Source: Planctomycetota bacterium (GTDB taxonomy: Bacteria > Planctomycetota > UBA1135 > GCA-002686595). Taken from it: a stretch of 5,044 nucleotides of DNA. The notes beneath the pieces were generated by a model. That model made no database searches and had not been told where the DNA came from. It was given only the letters and a program-made list of their open reading frames with translations. Location: assembly GCA_004296785.1 (NCBI GenBank), contig SCVU01000270.1, forward strand, positions 1 through 5,044, in the 5' to 3' direction. A program made the position numbers and the translations under genes. Below are positions 1 to 5,044 of the stretch, one piece after another (position 1 is the first letter of the stretch; each line of letters opens with the position of its first letter).

Positions 1-1
1 C

Positions 2-988
2 GCCGCGCGCAGCCTCGAGTACCAGCCGGCGACGACGGTCGTCGGCACCGTGCTCGCGCTGCGCTCGGTCCAACTGCGCAACGAGCTCGCCGGCCGCGTC
101 GTCGAGTCCGCGCTCGTGCCGGGCGCGATCGTCGACGCCGGCGCACTGCTCGTCGCGTTCGACGTGTCGGTCGAGGCGGCCGAGGTCGAGGCGCAACGCG
201 CGCGCGCGGCGCTGGCCGACACCGTGCTCGAGCGACTCAAGCGCGCGGCCGAGTCGCACGGCGCTTCGGCGCTCGACGTCGATCGCGCGCGCGCCGAGCG
301 CGACGTCGCGCAGGCCGAGGTCGCGCGCCTGGCGGCGATCGTCGAGCGCAAGACGATCAAGGCGCCGTTCCGCGCGCGCGTCGGCATGGCCGACGTCCAC
401 CCGGGCCAGTACCTCGACGCGGGCACCGAGCTCACGACGCTGCAGGGCATCGACGACGTCGTGCACGTCGACTTCAGCGTCGCGCAGGCCGTCGCGGCCG
501 CGCTCGTGGTCGGCGGCCGCGTCGAGATCACGCCGTCGGGCGCGGCGGAGCCGAGCGCGGCGGAGATCGTCGCGATCGACGCGCGCGTCGACGTGCGCAC
601 GCGCAGCGCGTGGGTCCGCGCGAAGCTCGCCGCCCCCGCGCTCGCACCGGGCTCGTCGGTGCGCGTGCGCGTGCCGATCGGAGCGGCGCGCGACGCGGTC
701 GCGATCCCCGTCAGCGCGCTGCGGCGCGGCCCGGCGGGCGACCACGTATTCGTGATCGCGCAGGACGCGAGCGGCCAGACGCGCGCGCACGTGCGCGCGG
801 TCGACAGCGGCACGGTGATCGGCGACGAGGTCGTCGCGGAATCCGGCCTCGCCGACGGCGAGCGCGTGGCCGCCTCGGGCTCGTTCAAGCTGCGCGAAGG
901 CGTGCTCGTGCAGATCGCCCCGCCCGCGGCGGCCCAACCGGCCGCGTCCGGCGCGGCGGCCACTTCCGACGCCGCGGCCGCGCGCTAG
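2..988 (+). CDS. RND efflux periplasmic adaptor subunit (membrane fusion protein), 5'-truncated by the window edge
   Basis: This periplasmic adaptor joins an RND permease to an outer-membrane channel. The frame is open from the left edge, and 328 residues are visible before the TAG stop. A GTG at position 50 is not the likely start: the in-frame residues before it (ending YQPATTVVGTV) already match the first adaptor beta-strand, so the signal peptide and true start lie outside the window. Numbering visible residues from 1, the order is: first lipoyl half about 24-56 (LRNELAGRVVE, then PGAIVDAGALLVAFD); a short alpha-hairpin about 57-115 rich in Ala, Glu and Arg; second lipoyl half about 116-148 (KTIKAPFRARVG, HPGQYLDAGTEL); beta-barrel about 150-226; membrane-proximal domain about 227-305 (VAIPVSAL, then DGERVAASGSFKLREG). 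The last 23 residues are a low-complexity Ala/Pro tail. The layout is that of HlyD/AcrA-family adaptors of RND pumps, and the permease gene follows 13 bases downstream. Family assignment is firm; substrate is unknown. Confidence 0.95.
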   Translation, partial: AARSLEYQPATTVVGTVLALRSVQLRNELAGRVVESALVPGAIVDAGALLVAFDVSVEAAEVEAQRARAALADTVLERLKRAAESHGASALDVDRARAERDVAQAEVARLAAIVERKTIKAPFRARVGMADVHPGQYLDAGTELTTLQGIDDVVHVDFSVAQAVAAALVVGGRVEITPSGAAEPSAAEIVAIDARVDVRTRSAWVRAKLAAPALAPGSSVRVRVPIGAARDAVAIPVSALRRGPAGDHVFVIAQDASGQTRAHVRAVDSGTVIGDEVVAESGLADGERVAASGSFKLREGVLVQIAPPAAAQPAASGAAATSDAAAAR

Positions 989-992
989 AGGA
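987..992 (+). promoter_or_regulatory. Ribosome binding site of the RND permease gene, overlapping the adaptor stop codon
   Basis: AGAGGA lies 9 bases before the ATG at 1002, and its first two bases are the last two of the adaptor's TAG stop. This supports the ATG as the start. It also fits translational coupling, with a ribosome terminating on the adaptor message sitting on the initiation site of the permease; the coupling is inferred. Confidence 0.7.
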
Positions 993-1001
993 ACGACCGC
1001 G

Positions 1002-4000
1002 ATGAAATCGTTCACCGACATCTTCATCAAGCACCCCGTGCTCGCCGCGGTGGTGAACCTGACCATCGTGCTCGTCGGCTGGCGCGCGATCGGCTCGCTG
1101 CCGATCCAGCAGTTCCCGCAGGTCGAGAGCTCGCGCGTGATCATCACGACCGTCTACTACGGCGCGAGCGCCGAGACGGTGCGCGGCTTCCTGACCACGC
1201 CGATCGAGCGCGCGGTCTCCGCGATCGGCGGCGTCGAGTACGTCGAGTCCGAGAGCCGCGCCGGCATCAGCACGGTCACCGTGCAGCTCGAGCTCGACCA
1301 CAGCTCGACCGCGGCGCTGGCCGAGGTCACCGCGCGACTGCAGCAGGTGCGCTCGGAGCTGCCGCAGGAGGCCGAGCCGCCGCAGGTCGACGTGCAGCGC
1401 TCCGATCGCCCGTACGCGACCTTCTATCTGTCGTTCACGTCGAAGGAGCGCAGCGTCGCCGCGCTGACCGACTACCTGACGCGCACGGTGCAGCCGCAGC
1501 TCGCGACGATCGACGGGATCCAGCGCGTGACGAACAAGGAAGGCGGTCGCCAACCGGCGATGCGCATCTGGATCGATCCGGAGAAGCTCGCCGCGCTGGG
1601 CCTAGCGCCCGGCGACGTCAGCGCCGCGCTGCAGCGCAACAACTACCTCGCGGCGGTCGGCCAGACCAAGGGCAACGTCGTGCAGGTCAGCCTGATCGCG
1701 AACACCGACCTGCGCACGGTCGAGGAGTTCGAGAACCTGATCGTCGCCGACCGCGGTGGTGCGCTCGTGCGCATCTCCGACGTCGCGCGCGTCGAGCTCG
1801 GCGCCGAGGAGGCCGAGCTGGTCGCGAAGTACAACACCGAGGAGAGCGTGTACCTCGGCGTGTGGCCGCTCGCCGGCGCGAACGAGATCGAGGTCGCCGA
1901 GAACCTGCGCGCAGGCATGGAGGCGATCCGCCCCGCGCTGCCGGCCGACATCGACATGCGCCTGGTCTACGACGGCACGATGTTCATGCGCGACGCGCTG
2001 AAGGAGATCAGCACGACGCTGGTCGAGACGATCCTGATCGTCGGCCTGGTCGTGTTCCTGTTCCTCGGCTCGGTGCGCACCGCGCTCGTGCCGCTGGTCG
2101 CGATGCCGGTCTCGCTGATCGGCGCGACGATCGTGATGCTCGCGCTGGGCTTCAGCCTCAACCTGCTGACGATCCTAGCGATCGTGCTGTCGGTCGGTCT
2201 GGTCGTCGACGACGCGATCGTCGTCGTCGAGAACGTCGAGCGCCACGTGCGGATGGGCAAACCGCGCGTGCAGGCCGCGATCGCCGCGGCGCGCGAGCTC
2301 GTCGGCCCGATCATCGCGATGACGATCACGCTGGTCGCCGTGTACGCGCCGATCGGCTTCCAGGGCGGGCTCACCGGCTCGCTGTTCCTCGAGTTCGCGA
2401 TCACGCTGGCGGCCGCGGTCGTCGTCTCGGGCGTCGTCGCCGTCACGCTGTCGCCGGTGATGAGCTCGCGCTTCGTGCACGCGCACGGCAAGGACGGCTG
2501 GCTGACGCGGCAGGTCAACCGCGGCTTCGACGCGTTCCGCCGCGTCTACGCGCGCGCGCTCGACCTCGCGCTCGGCATGCGCTGGGCGATCGTCGCGACC
2601 GCGCTGGTCGTCACGCTCGCCGCGTGGCCGCTGTACTCGCTGTCGCGCACCGAGCTCGCGCCGGTCGAGGACCAGAGCCACATCAGCTTCTTCCTCGACG
2701 CCGCGCCGGACGCGACGCTCGAGGCGGTCAACCGCGAGTCGCGCGAAGTGATCCGCGCGGTCACCGCGGCGCCCGAGGCGCGCTTCATGTGGTCGCTGGT
2801 CGGCTCGTTCGGCGGCTTCGGCGGCATGGTCACCGTGCCGTTCAAGGAGCGCACGCGCACGACCGGCGAGATGGCGGGCGAGGTCTACGGCATGGTCTCG
2901 GGCATCCCGGGCCTGCGCGTGTTCCCGCGCCTCGATCCGCCGCTGCCGACGCCGGGGCGCTACGACGTCGAGCTGCTGCTGCAGAGCGACGCGCCGCTCG
3001 AGGAGATGCTCGGCACCGCGAACGCGGTGATCGGCGCCGGCTTCGCGAGCGGCAAGTTCCTGTACGTCGACAGCGACTTGAAGATCGACCGGCCCGAGGC
3101 GCGCGTCGTGATCGATCGCGAGCGCGTGGCCGACCTCGGGCTCGACCTCGCCTCGGTCGGCCGCGAGCTCGGCACGCTGCTCGGCGGCGGCTACGTCAAC
3201 CGCTTCAACCACTTCGACCAGAGCTACAAGGTCATCCCGCAGATCGAGACCGCCGGGCGCTCGACGATCGGCCCGCTGCTCGACCTCAAGATCAAGACGC
3301 CGAGCGGCGAGCTCGTGCCGGTCTCGGCGTTCACGCGCATCGAGCAGACGACCGGGCCGCGCACTCTGAACCGCTTCCAGCAGCGCAACTCGGTGCGCGT
3401 GTTCGGCGGCGTGAAGCCCGGCGTGACGAAGGCCGAGGGGCTCGCGATCCTCGAGAACGCCGCGCGCGCCGCGAACACGCCGGGCCTCGTGCTCGACTAC
3501 GCCGGCGAGTCGCGCCAGATCCGCCACGAGGGCTCGGCGCTGACGGTGACGCTCGGCTTCGCGGTCGTGCTGATCTATCTCGTGCTCGCCGCGCAGTTCA
3601 AGAGCTTCCGCGACCCGCTGATCGTGCTGCTCGGCTCGGTGCCGCTGGCGATCTCCGGCGCGCTCGTGTGCAGCTTCCTCGACCTGACGACGATCAACAT
3701 CTACTCGCAGGTCGGGCTGATCACGCTGGTCGGCCTGATCGCGAAGAACGGCATCCTGATCGTCGAGTTCGCGAACACGCTGCAGGAGCGCGGCGTCGCG
3801 AAGGCCGTCGCGCTGCGCGAGGCGTCGCTGACGCGGCTGCGCCCGGTGCTGATGACCTCGGCGGCCACGGTGTTCGGCCACTTCCCGCTCGTGCTCGTCA
3901 GCGGGCCCGGCGCGGAAGCGCGCAACAGCATCGGCATCATCCTCGTCGCGGGGATGGCGGTCGGCACGCTGTTCACGCTCTTCGTCGTGCCGGTCTTCTA

Positions 4001-4112
4001 CTCGCTGCTCGCGTCGGATCACCGCCGCACGGCGGATGAGTTCGACGACGCCGGCGCCTCGGTCGAGCGCGACCTCGCCGGCGCCACCGCCCCGGTCCCG
4101 GTGCTCGCGTGA
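1002..4112 (+). CDS. RND family efflux transporter permease subunit (HAE-1 type, MexI/MexW-like)
   Basis: This inner-membrane proton/substrate antiporter is the motor of a tripartite efflux pump. It is complete at 1036 residues, the usual HAE-1 size. The N-terminus (MKSFTDIFIKHPVLAAVVN) is the typical cytoplasmic start plus TM1, so the ATG start is secure. Hydrophobic segments fit 12 TM helices: TM1 about 11-30, TM2-TM6 about 337-490, TM7 about 527-546, TM8-TM12 about 848-1003. Two large periplasmic loops (about 31-336 and 547-847) form the porter and docking domains. The proton-relay residues are present: D403 and D404 in TM4 (GLVVDDAIVVVENVER, the HAE-1 rather than heavy-metal HME form), K915 in TM10 (GLIAKNGILIVEFA), and R945 and T952 in RLRPVLMT, matching AcrB D407, D408, K940, R971 and T978. 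The TM11-12 segment GPGAEARNSIGIILVAGM recalls the MexI-like branch, a judgement from memory. The cytoplasmic tail after about 1004 is polar, with no known domain. Adaptor and channel genes flank it in one apparent operon. Substrates (drugs, dyes, solvents or an endogenous metabolite) cannot be assigned. Confidence 0.97.
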   Translation: MKSFTDIFIKHPVLAAVVNLTIVLVGWRAIGSLPIQQFPQVESSRVIITTVYYGASAETVRGFLTTPIERAVSAIGGVEYVESESRAGISTVTVQLELDHSSTAALAEVTARLQQVRSELPQEAEPPQVDVQRSDRPYATFYLSFTSKERSVAALTDYLTRTVQPQLATIDGIQRVTNKEGGRQPAMRIWIDPEKLAALGLAPGDVSAALQRNNYLAAVGQTKGNVVQVSLIANTDLRTVEEFENLIVADRGGALVRISDVARVELGAEEAELVAKYNTEESVYLGVWPLAGANEIEVAENLRAGMEAIRPALPADIDMRLVYDGTMFMRDALKEISTTLVETILIVGLVVFLFLGSVRTALVPLVAMPVSLIGATIVMLALGFSLNLLTILAIVLSVGLVVDDAIVVVENVERHVRMGKPRVQAAIAAARELVGPIIAMTITLVAVYAPIGFQGGLTGSLFLEFAITLAAAVVVSGVVAVTLSPVMSSRFVHAHGKDGWLTRQVNRGFDAFRRVYARALDLALGMRWAIVATALVVTLAAWPLYSLSRTELAPVEDQSHISFFLDAAPDATLEAVNRESREVIRAVTAAPEARFMWSLVGSFGGFGGMVTVPFKERTRTTGEMAGEVYGMVSGIPGLRVFPRLDPPLPTPGRYDVELLLQSDAPLEEMLGTANAVIGAGFASGKFLYVDSDLKIDRPEARVVIDRERVADLGLDLASVGRELGTLLGGGYVNRFNHFDQSYKVIPQIETAGRSTIGPLLDLKIKTPSGELVPVSAFTRIEQTTGPRTLNRFQQRNSVRVFGGVKPGVTKAEGLAILENAARAANTPGLVLDYAGESRQIRHEGSALTVTLGFAVVLIYLVLAAQFKSFRDPLIVLLGSVPLAISGALVCSFLDLTTINIYSQVGLITLVGLIAKNGILIVEFANTLQERGVAKAVALREASLTRLRPVLMTSAATVFGHFPLVLVSGPGAEARNSIGIILVAGMAVGTLFTLFVVPVFYSLLASDHRRTADEFDDAGASVERDLAGATAPVPVLA

Positions 4113-4114
4113 GC

Positions 4115-4118
4115 AGGA
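4115..4118 (+). promoter_or_regulatory. Ribosome binding site of the outer-membrane factor gene
   Basis: AGGA (followed by another A) lies 8 bases before the ATG at 4127, within the 14-base gap after the permease TGA stop. It favours that ATG over an in-frame GTG at 4109, whose upstream bases (CCGGTGCTCGC) contain no purine-rich Shine-Dalgarno match. Confidence 0.65.
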
Positions 4119-4126
4119 ACACGACG

Positions 4127-4186
4127 ATGAACTCCGCCCCCATCCGATTGCTGAGCACTGCGCTGCTCGCGCTCGCCGCGAGCTGC
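4127..4186 (+). other. Lipoprotein signal peptide and lipobox of the outer-membrane factor
   Basis: Residues 1-20 have a short n-region with Arg7, a hydrophobic core (LLSTALLALAA) and the lipobox L-A-A-S-C, with Cys20 encoded at 4184-4186. The lipobox is slightly non-canonical, with Ala rather than Leu at -3 and Leu at -4, but within the accepted pattern. Residue +2 is Ala rather than Asp, so by the rule known for enterobacteria the lipoprotein would go to the outer membrane, as expected for a NodT-type channel. Confidence 0.8.
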
Positions 4187-5044
4187 GCGACCGTCGGCCC
4201 CGACTACGAAGCGCCGCGCGCCGAGGTGCCGAGCGCGTGGCACGACGAGCTCGCCGAGGGCGTCTCGAGCGCCGCGTTCGACGAGCCGACGTGGTGGCGC
4301 CGACTCGCCGACCCGACGCTCGACACGCTCGTCGAGACGGGACTGCGCCGCGGTCTCGACCTGCGCGAGGCGCTGGCGCGCGTGCGCGAGGCGCGCGCGC
4401 GCCGCGGCGCCACCGCGTCCGAGCGCTGGCCGACGGTCGACGCGCGCGCGGCCTTCCAACACACCGCCGACAGCGACAACACGCCGTTCGGCGCGTTCGT
4501 GCCCGACTACGACACGACCTCGCTCGGCTTCGACGCGACGTGGGAGCTCGACCTGTGGGGCCGCGTCGCGCGCGCGACCGAGGCCGCCGACGCCGAGGTC
4601 GACGCGAGCATCGAGAACGCGCGCGACGTCGCGGTCACGGTCGCGGCCGAGCTCGCGCGCGAGTACGTCGAGCTGCGCGCGTTCCAGCGCCGCGTCGCGA
4701 TCGCGCGGCGCAACGTCGAGCTGCAACAGGAGACGCTCGCGCTCGTGCAGGCGCGCTTCGACGCCGGCCTGGTCGGCGAGCGCGACCTCGCGCAGGCGCG
4801 CACGATCGTCGAGTCGACGCGCGCGCGCGTGCCGTCGCTCGAGTCGGGCGTGCACGCGGCGCGCAACCGCATCGCGGTGCTGCTCGGCGTCGCGCCGGGC
4901 GAGCTGCCGGCGGAGCTCGCGGCCGCACTCGCCGCGCCGGGCGCCGTGCCCGTGCCGCCGGCGTCGATCGCGATCGGCGTGCCCGCCGACCTCGTGCGCC
5001 GCCGCCCCGATCTGCGCCGCGCCGAGCGCGTGCTCGCGGCCGAG
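4127..5044 (+). CDS. Efflux outer-membrane factor lipoprotein, NodT/OprM type, 3'-truncated by the window edge
   Basis: This outer-membrane channel, a TolC-like trimer, is the exit duct of the pump. The frame runs open from ATG to the window edge, giving 306 residues, about two-thirds of the usual 450-500. A short signal peptide ends in LAASC with the lipidated Cys at residue 20. It is followed by ATVGPDYEAP, the classic NodT-family start. Other family marks are W56-W57 in TWWRRLADPTLDTLV; the strand-to-helix motif WELDLWGRVARA at 139-150; long Ala/Arg/Glu-rich helices at about 150-250; R210, G214, D220 and Q223 in the RFDAGLVGERDLAQA repeat motif; and GVPADLVRRRPDLRRAE from 284, which opens the second structural repeat. 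The missing part should hold the second beta-hairpin and helix pair. The gene follows the permease by 14 bases, so it is very likely the dedicated channel of this pump. An in-frame GTG at 4109 is an alternative start adding six residues. Confidence 0.95.
   Translation, partial: MNSAPIRLLSTALLALAASCATVGPDYEAPRAEVPSAWHDELAEGVSSAAFDEPTWWRRLADPTLDTLVETGLRRGLDLREALARVREARARRGATASERWPTVDARAAFQHTADSDNTPFGAFVPDYDTTSLGFDATWELDLWGRVARATEAADAEVDASIENARDVAVTVAAELAREYVELRAFQRRVAIARRNVELQQETLALVQARFDAGLVGERDLAQARTIVESTRARVPSLESGVHAARNRIAVLLGVAPGELPAELAAALAAPGAVPVPPASIAIGVPADLVRRRPDLRRAERVLAAE

Noticed and set aside
50..52. GTG at position 50 as the adaptor start codon
   Set aside because: The same frame is open to the left edge and encodes conserved adaptor sequence before this GTG. 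Starting here would remove the signal peptide and part of the first beta-strand.
885..1553. Antisense open frame (222 codons) across the adaptor-permease junction
   Set aside because: It has no motifs and shadow-like composition, and it spans two well-supported genes on the other strand.
2175..4022. Long antisense open frame (615 codons) opposite the permease
   Set aside because: Its translation is an Arg/Asp/Glu/His/Ala-rich string with no domain, as expected opposite a GC-rich gene whose codons avoid complementary stops. The + strand encodes an unmistakable RND permease across the whole stretch.
1862..4039. Long + strand open frame (725 codons) overlapping the permease in another frame
   Set aside because: Extremely Arg/Ala-rich and without motifs, this is a frame shadow of the permease in high-GC DNA. 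The permease frame is continuous, so no frameshift explains it.
1002..4112. Heavy-metal (HME/CusA-type) RND permease
   Set aside because: TM4 has the Asp-Asp pair of HAE-1 drug pumps (VVDDAIVVVEN) rather than the HME motif with a single Asp. I also saw no Met-rich metal-relay pattern.
4391..4450. Alternating CG tracts (such as GCGCGCGCGC) as Z-DNA or a repeat element
   Set aside because: Such tracts occur throughout all three genes and follow from Ala (GCG) and Arg (CGC) codon choice. There is no separate repeat unit or array.
4019..4855. Antisense open frame (278 codons) opposite the permease end and channel gene
   Set aside because: It is Arg/Ala-rich with no recognisable domain. The opposite strand carries clear NodT-family motifs over the same bases.

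Overview
The window is a stretch of very GC-rich DNA (roughly 70% GC by eye). Codons are strongly biased toward G/C in the third position (GCG, CGC, CTC, GTC, GAC, GAG). It holds three genes on the + strand, packed head to tail with 13- and 14-base gaps. Together they encode a complete tripartite RND efflux pump: periplasmic adaptor, inner-membrane RND permease, outer-membrane channel lipoprotein. An outer-membrane factor with a lipobox means a diderm (Gram-negative-type) bacterium. The sequence does not fix the phylum; high-GC Proteobacteria, Myxococcota or Planctomycetota all fit.

Layout: 1-988 is the 3' part of the adaptor (membrane fusion protein) gene, cut by the left edge. 1002-4112 is the complete permease gene (1036 residues), the HAE-1 type, with resemblance from memory to the MexI/MexW-like branch. 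4127-5044 is the 5' two-thirds of a NodT-type outer-membrane factor gene, cut by the right edge. Each internal start has a Shine-Dalgarno sequence a few bases upstream, and the first of these overlaps the preceding stop codon. No promoter, terminator, RNA gene, mobile element, CRISPR array or regulator is visible. Any promoter or regulator must lie left of the window and any terminator to the right.

The three products are expected to work as one machine. The permease uses the proton gradient (all five canonical relay residues are present) to take substrates from the periplasm or inner-membrane outer leaflet. The adaptor bridges it to the channel, and the channel opens across the outer membrane. 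The substrate cannot be read from the sequence. The gene set is ordinary. The points most worth a second look are the permease's substrate-pocket and switch-loop segments, which differ from the AcrB pattern in a hand alignment, and a GTG/ATG start ambiguity at the channel gene. I found no sign of an undescribed system.
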